DNA of 46,391 bases from Lysobacter_K sp043738095 (GTDB taxonomy: Bacteria > Pseudomonadota > Gammaproteobacteria > Xanthomonadales > Xanthomonadaceae): assembly GCA_043738095.1 (NCBI GenBank), contig JAYSZI010000109.1, positions 1-46,391 on the forward strand, given 5' to 3'. Position numbers and translations under genes: made by a program. Under the pieces are notes generated by a model. The model saw nothing but the letters and a program-made list of their open reading frames with translations, was not told the origin of the DNA and ran no database searches. Shown here in pieces: positions 18,779 through 28,097 of this stretch. The number at the start of each line of letters is the position of its first letter. The stretch's first letter is position 1.

Positions 18779-19786
18779 ATGCCGATGCCTGCTTCCGTCA
18801 GCACCGAACCCGTCGACTTCACTGCCGCGGCCCAGACCGCGTTGGTGCTGGTCAACCTCGGCACACCCGAGGCCCCGACTGCGCACGCGGTGCGGCGGTA
18901 CCTCGGGCAATTTCTGCACGACTACCGCGTGGTGGACATGACGCGCTGGCTGTGGTGCCCGCTGCTGCATTTCGTGATCCTGCCGATCCGCGCGTCCAAG
19001 GTGGCGAAAAAGTACGCGAGCGTGTGGCTGCATGGCCCCGATGGCGGCTCGCCGCTGGCGGTGTACACGCGCCGCCTTGCGCAGGCCGTGCAGCGCGAAC
19101 TGCCGGCGGTGCGCGTGGTGCACGCGATGCGCTATGGCGAGCCGGCGCTGGCGGCAACCGTGGCCGCGTTGCGCGCGCAGGGCATCGCGCAGGTGCTGGT
19201 GTTGCCGCTATATCCGCAGTATTCCACCTCGACCACGGCCGCGGTCGCCGACGTGCTGGCCACGGTGGAAAGCCCGTCACCGCGCATGGTCGAGGACTAT
19301 CACCTCGATCCCGACTGGGTCGCCGCCGTCGCCGAATCGATCCGCAACGATCGTGCAGCGCACGGTGCCGGCGAGCATCTGCTGTTCTCGTTCCACGGCC
19401 TGCCACAACGCTTCGCCGATCGCGGCGATCCGTACCCACAGCAATGCCAAGCCAGCGCGCGCGCGGTTGCGCAAGCGTTGGGATTGAGTGCAGACGCGTG
19501 GTCGTTGAGTTACCAGTCGCGCTTCGGGCGTGAGCCGTGGCTGGAGCCGGCTACGGCCACAACCCTGGCCGCGCTCGCCGCGCGCGGCGTGCGTCGCGTC
19601 GACGTGGTCGCGCCCGGCTTCGCGGTCGACTGCCTGGAAACGCTGGAGGAGGTGGCGATGCTATTGGCCGCGGAATTCGCCGCGCAAGGCGGCGACCTGC
19701 ACTACATCCCCTGCCTCAACGACTCGGTTGCGCATGCGCGGGCGCTGGCGGCGATTGCGCGGCGGAACCAGGGCGACGCGGCGTGA
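18779..19786 (+). CDS. hemH: Ferrochelatase
   Basis: The 335-residue enzyme that inserts iron into protoporphyrin IX, the last step of protoheme synthesis. Features: LVLVNLGTPEAP at about residues 22-33, VLVLPLYPQYSTST, the catalytic His206 in LLFSFHGLPQR, YQSRFGREPWLEP, and the conserved acidic site Glu287 in FAVDCLETLEE. There is an alternative ATG two codons in. The last bases overlap the GTG of the following hydrolase (GTGA), so the two genes form an operon. Divergent from the SYLF gene, with 220 bases between them. Confidence 0.97.
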   Translation: MPMPASVSTEPVDFTAAAQTALVLVNLGTPEAPTAHAVRRYLGQFLHDYRVVDMTRWLWCPLLHFVILPIRASKVAKKYASVWLHGPDGGSPLAVYTRRLAQAVQRELPAVRVVHAMRYGEPALAATVAALRAQGIAQVLVLPLYPQYSTSTTAAVADVLATVESPSPRMVEDYHLDPDWVAAVAESIRNDRAAHGAGEHLLFSFHGLPQRFADRGDPYPQQCQASARAVAQALGLSADAWSLSYQSRFGREPWLEPATATTLAALAARGVRRVDVVAPGFAVDCLETLEEVAMLLAAEFAAQGGDLHYIPCLNDSVAHARALAAIARRNQGDAA

Positions 19787-20643
19787 GCGGCGGGATCGTT
19801 TTGCACGAATTCGTCCTCGACACCGCGATCGGCCGTATCGCCGGCCTGCGCGGCGGGGCGGCCGGAGCGCCGCGCGTGCTCGCGCTGCACGGCTGGCTCG
19901 ACAACGCCGCCAGCTTCGTGCCGCTGGCGCCGCATCTGTCCGGGATCGAGTTGGTCGCGGCCGATCTGCCGGGCCACGGCGCCAGCCCGCATCTGCCGCT
20001 GGGCGCGGACTATTCGTTCGCCGCGTCGGTCAACACCGTGCTCGACATCGCCGACGCGCTGGGCTGGGAGCGTTTTGCGTTGCTCGGGCATTCGATGGGC
20101 GCTGGCATCGCGAGCTTGGTCGCGGCGGCGTGCCCGCAGCGGATCGAGCGCCTGCTCGCGATCGAGGCGTTGGGCGCGCTGGCCGAGGTGCCGGAGCGCA
20201 CGGTCGAGCGCCTGCGCCAGGCGATCACGGCGGCGCGCGCCCTGCCGGGAAAATCCCTGCGGTTAATTCCCGAGATCGCCACTGCAGTGAGCGCGCGCAT
20301 GAACGCCAACGCTCTCAGCGAACCTGTCGCGCGGCTTCTAGTTGAGCGCGGCCTGGTGCCGGTGGAGGGCGGCTTTGTCTGGAGCAGCGACCCGCGCCTT
20401 ACCCTGCCGTCGATGGTCCGCATGACTGAGCCCCAGGTGCGGGCCCTGATCGCCGGGATCGAATGCCCGACCCGGGTGATCTACGCCGATCCCGCGCAAC
20501 GCTACCTGCCTGACCTGCTGCGGCGCGAACGCATGCGCCTGGTGCCGCGCGGCGAGCTGATCGTGCTGCCCGGTGGCCACCATCTGCATATGGAAGATCC
20601 CGTGGGCGTGGCGGCGGCGATTGGTGATTTTTTTACGCGCTGA
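19783..20643 (+). CDS. Alpha/beta-fold hydrolase
   Basis: A 286-residue cytoplasmic alpha/beta hydrolase related to serine hydrolases of the MEST/SERHL type. Visible: oxyanion-region LALHGWLDNAASF (about residues 33-45), ADLPGHGASPH, the nucleophile elbow LLGHSMGAG with Ser104, and the C-terminal catalytic His region LPGGHHLHMEDP. The GTG start overlaps the hemH stop; the same frame is open inside hemH but carries no domain there. Translational coupling to hemH is likely, yet no link to heme is evident. Substrate unknown. Confidence 0.9.
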   Translation: MSGGIVLHEFVLDTAIGRIAGLRGGAAGAPRVLALHGWLDNAASFVPLAPHLSGIELVAADLPGHGASPHLPLGADYSFAASVNTVLDIADALGWERFALLGHSMGAGIASLVAAACPQRIERLLAIEALGALAEVPERTVERLRQAITAARALPGKSLRLIPEIATAVSARMNANALSEPVARLLVERGLVPVEGGFVWSSDPRLTLPSMVRMTEPQVRALIAGIECPTRVIYADPAQRYLPDLLRRERMRLVPRGELIVLPGGHHLHMEDPVGVAAAIGDFFTR

Positions 20644-20772
20644 AAGCGCGTCGCTGCGGGCCGGCGTAAAAGAATAGGCGCAGGGTAGATATGTGGGGTC
20701 CGCGGCGAGACCGGTGGCGTGCCCGACGCTCCCGCGTTACGGCACCGGGGCGAGAGTTCTCAGCGCGGGGCG

Positions 20773-21570
20773 CTACGCCGCCCGTGCCTTGCCACACAGC
20801 GCATGCAGCGTCGCCTTCAAACGCCGGCCCTCGCTGCGGAAGTACGCGCGCTGGTCGCGCCAGTGCGGGCAGCGGGCTTCGACTTCGCGCCAGAATCGCC
20901 GCGAGTGGTCCGCGTGAATCAGATGGCACAACTCATGCACCAGCACGTACTCGAACGCTGCCGGTGGTGCGAGCACCAGCGCCAAGTCCAGCGACATCGC
21001 GCCATCGGGCGCCAACGAGCCCCATTGCGACGACATCATGCGGAAGCGCACGCGCGACGGCGCGCGCGGCAGGCCTGGCAGGTAGCGGGGTAACCAGCGG
21101 CCAATGTCGGCGCGGCCCTGCGCCTCGTAGAAGTCGCGCAAGGCGCGCTGTACGGCTGCGTCCGTGGGAGTTGCCGGTGCGGTGATCGCAAGCGTGTCGT
21201 CATGGAGCTCCAGCTGCAGGGTGCGACCGTTGCGCCACTGCACCGGCACCGTGGCGCCGCGCAGGGGCACACGCGTGTCGACGTGCGCGCGCAGGCGATC
21301 GACGCCTGTGCAGGCCGAGACGAGCTCCGCCGTAAGCCAATCGCTGTGCTCGAGCACGAAGCGCTCGCCAGCGAGGGCGCTGGCGCGCAATGGCAACGTC
21401 AGCCGTGGACCGCGCTCATCGACGCTGAGCTTGATCCGTCGCGCGCGGGGATCGCGGACACGCAACACGTCAATGATCTGACCACCGTCCAGGGTGACCG
21501 CAAAACTGTCGCGCGTGATCGTGCGCGCGACGGGGGCGGACTTGCGGGCGAACAAGCGCAGCAGACTCAT
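20773..21570 (-). CDS. YgjP-like zinc metallopeptidase (UTP pyrophosphatase-type family, DUF45)
   Basis: A 265-residue protein of the YgjP/WLM family. The zinc-binding HELCH (His212, Glu213, His216) is followed by a candidate third ligand His222 in ADHSRRFW, and SSQWGSLAPDGAMSLDLALVL just before is also typical. E. coli YgjP has been reported to act on UTP, so peptidase activity should not be assumed. The ATG at 21570 (MSLLRLF) was preferred over a GTG six codons upstream; neither has a strong ribosome-binding site. It converges with the hemH-hydrolase pair. Confidence 0.88.
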   Translation of the reverse strand: MSLLRLFARKSAPVARTITRDSFAVTLDGGQIIDVLRVRDPRARRIKLSVDERGPRLTLPLRASALAGERFVLEHSDWLTAELVSACTGVDRLRAHVDTRVPLRGATVPVQWRNGRTLQLELHDDTLAITAPATPTDAAVQRALRDFYEAQGRADIGRWLPRYLPGLPRAPSRVRFRMMSSQWGSLAPDGAMSLDLALVLAPPAAFEYVLVHELCHLIHADHSRRFWREVEARCPHWRDQRAYFRSEGRRLKATLHALCGKARAA

Positions 21571-21748
21571 CGTGCCGGACTCATCCACATGCGCGCGTAC
21601 TCGTCATGCGCGCAGGATACCCGGCGATCGCCGTGGTGCCGAGTTCTACTCCGCAACCTCATGCAGCGCTGGCCTTGGCACGTAGGCGGTTCGGCGTCGC
21701 GCTGCGCATCATGGCGGAGAGCATGCCGAGCAGAAATCGCTCGGCGCG

Positions 21749-22654
21749 TCAGGCGTCTACTTTGGACAACTTCAGCGCACCTTCCAGCACAACGAACAGG
21801 CGTTTGACCTCGGCGCTCATCAACGCGAAGCGCGCGTCGAGTTCGGCGCGAAGGTCCTCGCGTTCGGTGTTTTCGAGCTTGTCCACGGCGCCGTCGAGCA
21901 GCTTGAACTTGCGGATCACCAGGTCCTCGCCGAGCACGAACGACACGTGGTCGTCGAGGTTCAGCGCCAGTCGCGTGACCAGCTTGCCGGACTCCAGGTG
22001 TTTGTCGATTTCAGCGCCCTCCAACGCCATGCGCTGGCACTTGACCACCGCGCCCTGTTCCATCGGATCACGCAGCTCGCATTCGTCGCCGAGGGTGAAG
22101 CCGTCGGGCAACGGTTGTCCGGCGAGCCAGCCGGTCAGGATCGAGCGTGGCGCGACTTCGGCGTTCAATGGCAACGCCGGAAAGCTGCCGAGCGCACGGC
22201 GGATCTCGCTGACCACGTTTTCGCCGCTCTTGCGGCTGGAGGTGTCGACTACCACCAGCCCATGCTGCAGATCGAGCAGGGCGTCGGTGCGGGTCGGCTT
22301 GATGAACGCGCGTGGCAGCAGGTCGACGATGAGCTCGTCCTTGAGCCGCTTGCGGGTGCGACCACCAGGCTTGCGGCCTTCTTTCTTCTCGATCTCGGCC
22401 AGCTTCTTGGCCAGCATGTCATTGACGACCGAACCGGGCAGCAGGCGTTCCTCACCGCCGACCGTGAGCCACAGTGCATCGCCCTGGCGATGCGATAACT
22501 CGTCAGCGTCGCGACCGAACGGCGAGATGAAGCCGCGCGAGGACAGCTCCATCGGGCCGACCGGCTTGAGGACGCACTCGCCCAAGCCGGTGTCCAGAGC
22601 GTCGAGCTTGGTGGTGGTCGGAAAGCGGAACACGGTCAAGTTGCGAAAGAACAT
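21749..22654 (-). CDS. rdgC: Recombination-associated protein RdgC
   Basis: A 301-residue full-length RdgC, a ring-shaped DNA-binding dimer that restrains RecA. It begins MFFRNLTVFRF, with further family stretches WLTVGGEERLLPGSVVNDML, FIKPTRTDALLDLQHGLVVVDTSS and WLAGQPLPDGFTLGDECELRD. It is a single-gene unit; the next gene upstream is divergent. Confidence 0.97.
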   Translation of the reverse strand: MFFRNLTVFRFPTTTKLDALDTGLGECVLKPVGPMELSSRGFISPFGRDADELSHRQGDALWLTVGGEERLLPGSVVNDMLAKKLAEIEKKEGRKPGGRTRKRLKDELIVDLLPRAFIKPTRTDALLDLQHGLVVVDTSSRKSGENVVSEIRRALGSFPALPLNAEVAPRSILTGWLAGQPLPDGFTLGDECELRDPMEQGAVVKCQRMALEGAEIDKHLESGKLVTRLALNLDDHVSFVLGEDLVIRKFKLLDGAVDKLENTEREDLRAELDARFALMSAEVKRLFVVLEGALKLSKVDA

Positions 22655-23033
22655 CGAAAGTCCTGCAAAAGGGGAAAGGGCGCGGCTTCAGGCCGCGTCT
22701 ACGGTGTTGTGGCCGCTTGGCATCGGTGTTCCGCGGGATTGGCCCAGCCACACGGCGCCGGCGCCGCGGGCATGGAAATCGGACAGCTGCGGACCGCTGC
22801 GCTGCGACAGACGGATGGCTCACGGACCGGAAGAAACAGATGGGGTGCCTCGCCCATTCTAACGTCGCGATCGTCGCGGTACCTTTCCAGCGCCATCCAA
22901 CGCCGGCCGCGAATAGTGGGACGGCAGTCGCATTTCCTCTGGCATACTTCCCGCGCCGAGTGCTTCGGGGCACGGATCGCCGGCCTGGCTAACGCGCGGC
23001 CTACGCGTGCAGGGAATGGGAATGGGGGTTGGA
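22655..23033. other. Divergent intergenic region between rdgC and the RCC1/Ig gene
   Basis: These 379 bases should hold both divergent promoters. Open frames seen here run antisense or out of phase and carry no known domain. No riboswitch, terminator or RNA gene was recognised. Confidence 0.5.
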
Positions 23034-26000
23034 ATGAGCAATCTGCTCGGCCGCGCGCTGCGTGGTCTGTCTTTGGTTGGGCTGCTGTGGACGCTGGCCT
23101 TGCCCGCGATGGCGCAGATCCGCAACGAGGGTGCGATCCCCGACGGATTCGGCGGCGTCGGCGTGCTCGCTACCGGCATCAACCACACCTGCGGCCTTCG
23201 CCAGGACGGCACCGCGTCGTGCTGGGGCGACGACTACCGCGGCCAGGCGACGCCACCACCGGGCACCTTCATCGAGCTGAGCGCTGGTTTCGAACATACC
23301 TGCGGCCTGCGCGGCGACGGCAGCGTGGTCTGCTGGGGCAGCGGTTATACGGCGAAGGAAGGCGAACCGCCGCCGCCGCCCCCGCCGTCAGCGATGAGCG
23401 GCGCGTTCACCACACTGGCGTCGGGCACCTCGCATACCTGCGGCGTCCGCGCGCGCGCGCATCCGTGGCAATACCCCGAAGGCAACGTGGCGTGCTGGTC
23501 GGCCAACGGCTGGGGACCAACGCTGCCGCCCCCGCCAGCCGGGGATTTCGCCGCCTTGTCTCTGGGCGATGACTTCGCCTGCGGCCTACGCGCCGACGGC
23601 CGCGCCGAGTGCTGGGGTGGCATCGATCCGGCAACGGTGCCCGCGGGCGCTTTCATCGCTGTAACCGCCGGAGCACGCCATGCGTGCGGCCTGCGCGCCG
23701 ACGGCAGCGTCCAGTGCTGGGGCGATAACGGCGGCGGCCAAGCCACGCCGCCTGCTGAGCTGTTCACTGCGATCAGCGCGGGTGCGTTCAACACCTGCGG
23801 CCTGCGCACCGATAGCCGTGTGCAGTGTTGGGGCGAGAACTGGGGCGGGCAGAGCACGCCGCCACAGGATCGCTTCGTTGCGATCAGCGCCGGCGTGCAT
23901 CACGCGTGCGGCGTGCGCATGGATGGCCAAATCGCATGCTGGGGCAGCGTGAACTGGGGGAGCCAGTACGGCCCGCCGCCGCGGGCGTTCGAGGGCGTGT
24001 TTGGCGTCGGCCAACTCGCGGCCGGCGACGCGCACCATTGCCAGGTAAACCCGGAAGGCCGCTTGACCTGCTGGGGCGGGTTCCAGCCGGACCCGGCGCC
24101 GTGGGCGCGCTTCAGTGCCGCTGCCAGCGGCCAGGGCTTTTCCTGCGGACGCAACGAAGACGGCCGTCTGCAGTGCTTTGGCACCAACGACAGCCTCCAG
24201 CAAGGTTTGCCTTTCGAGCCGCTGCGCCAGTTCGACCTCGGCTACGAGCACGGCTGCGCGGTCTTGGCCCTGGATGGGCGTGCGCAGTGCTGGGGGCGCG
24301 AAACCAACGGCAAGACGCTTGCGCCGGAGGGCGTGTTCCGTAACCTCAGCGCCGGCCTCGTGCACAGCTGCGGCGTCGCCGCCGACGGCTCGGGCAAATG
24401 TTGGGGCTACGACGGTAATGGCCAGAGTACCGTCCCGCCGCTGCCACCGGAGCGGCGCTTCCTGACCATCCAGGCCGGCGAACGCCACAGCTGCGGTCTC
24501 GACAGTGATCTGCACATCAAATGCTGGGGCATGAGCCCGCCGCCTGGCGATCCCTACAACTACGATCCGCTCTCCAACCCCGAGTTCGCCACGTTCCGCG
24601 CGCTGTCGGTCGGCACCGACCACAGCTGCGCGATCCGCACCGACGGCCGCCTGCTGTGCTGGGGTGCGGACTGGAACGGCCAGTTGCGCGCGCCCGAAGG
24701 CACGTTTGTTGCCGTGTCGGCGGGCCGGAGCCACAGCTGCGCGATCCGCACCGACGGCAGCCGCGCATGCTGGGGCGATCCATGGATGAGCCCGAGGCTG
24801 GTGCTCGATCCCGACCACCTGCGGGGCGTGCGTCCGGGGCAATGGGTCGACGTGCGCTTCAACCTGCGCAGCGAATCGTCGCATCCGGTGCAGGAGCCGC
24901 GCTACGCGATTGTCGCCGGCACCCTGCCGCTCGGTATTCGTTTGGAGCCCGATGGCTCGCTGCACGGCTCGTGGCACGAGACCGGCCGCTACCCGATCAC
25001 GGTCGAGGGCCGTGACCGCAACGGCTTCGCGGTCCGGCGTGATTATGTGCTGTCGATCGACGACACGCCGCCCGTGATCGAACCGTTGGTCGCCGGCACG
25101 GACGGCGAGAACGGCTGGTACACGAGCCCGGTGGACGTGCAGTGGTCGGTGACCGATGCGGAATCGGAAGTCCTCAGAAGCATCGGCTGCGATCCGGCCC
25201 GGGTGCAGAACGAGACAACAGATGCTGGGTTCTTCTGCCACGCGGAGAGCGCCGGCGGCTTCAGCTTCAACGATCTGCATGTCAAGGTGGATCTGCTCCC
25301 ACCCCACATCGTGCTGCAGGCGTTCGAAAGCACGGGTGCTCTGGCTAGGTTCGAGTTCGAAGGCCACGACCCGATCTCGGGTGTGGGCGGGTTCGAATGC
25401 AGCCTGGACGGCGCCGCGTTCGCGCCCTGCACCTCGCCGCTCCAGAGCGCGTTCGCGTCCGGGGAGCACGAGATGCAGATCCGCGCCGTGGACGCCGCCG
25501 GCCATCGCAGCGAGCCGCTGATCCAGCGCTGGTTGGCCGACGCCACCGCGCCGAAGATCACCGCCAGCGTTTCCGGCCCCCTCGGCACCAACGACTGGTA
25601 CATCGGCAACGTCACGATCGCGTGGCACCTGGGCGACGACGAATCGCCGATCACCGCGACCAGCGGCTGCGAAACAGCGACGTTGAGCACCGACGCGCTG
25701 CAGGCGACCTTCTACTGCAAGGCGACCAGCCAGGGTGGTACCACAAGTCGGGAGGTGGCCGTGCGCCGCGACACCGTCGCCCCCGACACCCGCTTGATCG
25801 CGATGCCGGTGTTCGCCAGCAATGCGACCACTGCCAGCTTCGAGTTCGACGGCAGTGATGCCACGTCGGGTGTGGCCGGTTACGAATGCCGGCTCGACGC
25901 CGGTGCCTACGCGCCGTGCGGCTCGCCCAAGCGCTACGACAACCTCGCCCACGGCCTGCACACGTTCTATGTGCGCGCGGTCGACGCCGCAGGCAATCGG

Positions 26001-27548
26001 GACGCGACGCCGCGGGAGTACGACTTCGTCGTCGACACCACCCCGCCGGTGATCACCGATAGCGTCTCCGGTGGGCAGGGCAGCAACGGCTGGTACACCA
26101 GCGACGTGCTGGTCTACTTCGCGATCCAGGACATCGACTCCAACTACAACAACACCCCCGGCTGCGAGATGGGCAGCCAGCGGATTGATACCGCGGGCCG
26201 GGATTTCGTCTGCAGCGCGACCAGCGCCGGCGGCACCGCGACCAAGACAGTCAGTATCCGTCGTGATGCCACGCCGCCGGAGACGCAGTTCACCGCCACG
26301 CCGGCCAGCGGCAGCAGCACCGGCGCGACCTTCGCCTTCACAGGCGACGACGCCACGGCCGGCGTCGCCAGCTACGAATGCAGCCTCGATGGCGCCGCGT
26401 TCGTCGCTTGCGCCTCGTCGCGCACCGTCGAGGTGGCGCCCGGGGCGCATACCTTCGCGGTGCGCGCGGTAGATCACGCGGGCCATCGCGACCCGAGCCC
26501 GGCCCGCCATGACTGGGTGGTCGATATCACCCCGCCGACGGTCACGCCGAGCGTGGTCGGTACCCTCGGCAACGATGGCTGGTACGTCGGTGATGTCGAG
26601 ATCAGCTGGCAGGTCGCGGATGCGGATTCGGGCGTCACCAGCACCGGTTGCAATACGGTGACCCTCAACACCGACACGGCCGGCGCCAGCTTCACCTGCA
26701 CCGCGACCAGTACGGGGGGCAGCAGCAGCCGCACGGTCACGGTCAAGCGCGACGCCACGGCGCCCACCGTCGTGGCGGCCGCAACGGCCGCACCGAACGC
26801 CTCCGGCTGGTACAACACGGCGGTCACGGTCGGTTTCACTTGCGCCGATGCGTTGTCCGGCGTTGTCACCGCCTGCAACCCGCAGACGATGAGCGCGGAG
26901 GGCACCTCGACGTCCAGCGCGCTGATCGTTCGCGACGCGGCCGGCAATGGTGCGACCAGCAACGCGGTGACGGTGCGGATCGATCGCGTCGCGCCACTGT
27001 TGGCACCGACCGTGTCGCCGAACCCGCTACTGCTCAACGCCACCACCAGCGCCACGGCGAACGGCGTCGACTCAGGGTCGGGTATTGCCAGTGAGCAATG
27101 CGCGCCACTGGCGACCGCCACGGTTGGCAGCAAGACAGCGAGCTGCACCGTGACTGACGCCGCCGGCAACAGCGCCAGCGCCGGCGCGTCCTACCGCGTG
27201 GTGTACGGCTTCGTGGGTTTCAGCTCGCCGCTGCAGAATCCGCCGACGCTGAACGTGCTCAAGGCCGGCCGGTCGGTGCCGGTCCGCTGGCGGCTGGTCG
27301 ATGCGCAGGGTGCGCCGGTGAGCAACCTGGGCACGGCGGCGATCGGCACGACGGCGATCGCTTGCCCCAGCGCCGTCGAGAACCGGATCTCCGTCTACGG
27401 CGGCGCCAACAGCCAGCTGCAAAACCTGGGCAACGGTTATTACCAGCTCGACTGGGCGGCTGCGGTGGGTTATCGGGCGACGTGCCGACGGTTGAACCTC
27501 GACCTCGGTGATGGCCAAGCGCACCCAGCGCAGTTCAAGTTCAACTGA
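23034..27548 (+). CDS. Very large secreted protein with 14 RCC1-like repeats, Ig-like domains and a PxKF-like C-terminus
   Basis: A 1504-residue exported protein. The ATG at 23034 follows GGGGGTTGGA and gives the signal peptide MSNLLGRALRG...LALPAMA. Residues about 50-580 hold fourteen RCC1-type repeats of the form SAGxxHxCGLRxDGxxxCWGxNxxGQxxPP, fitting two seven-bladed propellers. Each repeat has a Cys pair about ten residues apart (repeat 9 has CFG, repeat 3 is lengthened). A putative-Ig segment (GTLPLGIRLEPDGSLHGSW) follows, then about five GWYxxxVxVxW modules alternating with four YECSLDGAxFxxC modules, each headed by a DxTPP or similar motif. The end resembles a PxKF domain (AGRSVPVRWRLVDAQG ... 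HPAQFKFN). No membrane anchor or catalytic site is visible; it is probably extracellular or cell-surface associated. Function unknown. Confidence 0.9.
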   Translation: MSNLLGRALRGLSLVGLLWTLALPAMAQIRNEGAIPDGFGGVGVLATGINHTCGLRQDGTASCWGDDYRGQATPPPGTFIELSAGFEHTCGLRGDGSVVCWGSGYTAKEGEPPPPPPPSAMSGAFTTLASGTSHTCGVRARAHPWQYPEGNVACWSANGWGPTLPPPPAGDFAALSLGDDFACGLRADGRAECWGGIDPATVPAGAFIAVTAGARHACGLRADGSVQCWGDNGGGQATPPAELFTAISAGAFNTCGLRTDSRVQCWGENWGGQSTPPQDRFVAISAGVHHACGVRMDGQIACWGSVNWGSQYGPPPRAFEGVFGVGQLAAGDAHHCQVNPEGRLTCWGGFQPDPAPWARFSAAASGQGFSCGRNEDGRLQCFGTNDSLQQGLPFEPLRQFDLGYEHGCAVLALDGRAQCWGRETNGKTLAPEGVFRNLSAGLVHSCGVAADGSGKCWGYDGNGQSTVPPLPPERRFLTIQAGERHSCGLDSDLHIKCWGMSPPPGDPYNYDPLSNPEFATFRALSVGTDHSCAIRTDGRLLCWGADWNGQLRAPEGTFVAVSAGRSHSCAIRTDGSRACWGDPWMSPRLVLDPDHLRGVRPGQWVDVRFNLRSESSHPVQEPRYAIVAGTLPLGIRLEPDGSLHGSWHETGRYPITVEGRDRNGFAVRRDYVLSIDDTPPVIEPLVAGTDGENGWYTSPVDVQWSVTDAESEVLRSIGCDPARVQNETTDAGFFCHAESAGGFSFNDLHVKVDLLPPHIVLQAFESTGALARFEFEGHDPISGVGGFECSLDGAAFAPCTSPLQSAFASGEHEMQIRAVDAAGHRSEPLIQRWLADATAPKITASVSGPLGTNDWYIGNVTIAWHLGDDESPITATSGCETATLSTDALQATFYCKATSQGGTTSREVAVRRDTVAPDTRLIAMPVFASNATTASFEFDGSDATSGVAGYECRLDAGAYAPCGSPKRYDNLAHGLHTFYVRAVDAAGNRDATPREYDFVVDTTPPVITDSVSGGQGSNGWYTSDVLVYFAIQDIDSNYNNTPGCEMGSQRIDTAGRDFVCSATSAGGTATKTVSIRRDATPPETQFTATPASGSSTGATFAFTGDDATAGVASYECSLDGAAFVACASSRTVEVAPGAHTFAVRAVDHAGHRDPSPARHDWVVDITPPTVTPSVVGTLGNDGWYVGDVEISWQVADADSGVTSTGCNTVTLNTDTAGASFTCTATSTGGSSSRTVTVKRDATAPTVVAAATAAPNASGWYNTAVTVGFTCADALSGVVTACNPQTMSAEGTSTSSALIVRDAAGNGATSNAVTVRIDRVAPLLAPTVSPNPLLLNATTSATANGVDSGSGIASEQCAPLATATVGSKTASCTVTDAAGNSASAGASYRVVYGFVGFSSPLQNPPTLNVLKAGRSVPVRWRLVDAQGAPVSNLGTAAIGTTAIACPSAVENRISVYGGANSQLQNLGNGYYQLDWAAAVGYRATCRRLNLDLGDGQAHPAQFKFN

Positions 27549-27555
27549 CGACCAG

Positions 27556-27588
27556 GGTGCGGCCGGGCGATCCACGTCCCGCCGCACC
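27556..27588 (+). terminator. Hairpin after the RCC1/Ig gene, possible terminator
   Basis: GGTGCGGC (27556-27563) pairs with GCCGCACC (27581-27588), with GGG/CCC inside able to lengthen the stem across one bulge. It begins eight bases after the RCC1/Ig stop codon. No T tract follows, so it may stabilise the mRNA end or act with Rho rather than be an intrinsic terminator. Confidence 0.4.
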
Positions 27589-27639
27589 TGCTTGGGCATC
27601 GGTCATGACGCGGTCCTCGCGCGCGGCTAAGCTCGACCC

Positions 27640-27849
27640 ATGAGTGAAAACCATGATCCCGTCCTCATCGCCCGGCAGTTGGCCGAGCTCAGGCTCGAGC
27701 ATCGCGACCTCGATACGGAAATAGATCGACTCGTCGCCGACATCCAGGCGGACGAATTAACGGTGAAACGGCTGAAAAAGCGCAAGTTGTGGCTCAAGGA
27801 CTGCATCGCCAAGCTTGAAAGCGCGTTGATCCCGGACGAGCCGGCGTAG
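27640..27849 (+). CDS. YdcH-like DUF465 family small protein
   Basis: A 69-residue protein, almost all helix, with heptad-like leucines and the DUF465 signature VKRLKKRKLWLKDCIAKLE near the C-terminus. It has no signal peptide. Homologues are common in Proteobacteria and no function is established. The ATG is 91 bases after the RCC1/Ig stop, past a hairpin, so separate transcription is likely. Confidence 0.88.
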   Translation: MSENHDPVLIARQLAELRLEHRDLDTEIDRLVADIQADELTVKRLKKRKLWLKDCIAKLESALIPDEPA

Positions 27850-27944
27850 GGCTTCACCGCCCAATGGATCCGGTGGTATCGCATTGGGCGAATGGCGGGT
27901 TGGGCCGGGGGTTTGAGGGAGCTTGGAACAAGCCGGCGGTTGCC

Positions 27945-28026
27945 CGTCATTCCTGCAACACAGGACTCCTGCGTCTTTGATGTTCCAGGATGTATGTCAC
28001 CGGATTCCCGCTTCGCGGGAATGACG
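27945..28026. repeat. REP-like inverted repeat element
   Basis: CGTCATTCC at 27945-27953 is mirrored by GGAATGACG at 28018-28026. The right half contains a perfect hairpin, ATTCCCGC-TTC-GCGGGAAT (28004-28022). The GTCATTCCCGCGAAAGCGGGAATCC type of element is dispersed in many proteobacterial genomes (general knowledge). The left half, CCTGCAACACAGGACTCCTGCG, is a degenerate partner. Confidence 0.6.
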
Positions 28027-28079
28027 ATGGGAGACGCCGGGTTATTCGCCGTGTCTCACCGACTTACCGGTGCCGTGAT

Positions 28080-28097
28080 GGCGGGTTGAAACCCGCC
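28080..28097 (-). terminator. Short hairpin immediately after plsB
   Basis: GGCGGGTT and AACCCGCC form a perfect 8-base stem around two bases, ending directly at the plsB stop codon. No T run is present on the minus strand, so it is only a candidate terminator or mRNA-end stabiliser. Confidence 0.35.

Noticed and set aside
23586..26510. 974-codon open frame antisense to the RCC1/Ig gene
   Set aside because: It mirrors the repeats of the real gene, is Arg/Ala-rich with no domain, and arises from GC-biased third positions.
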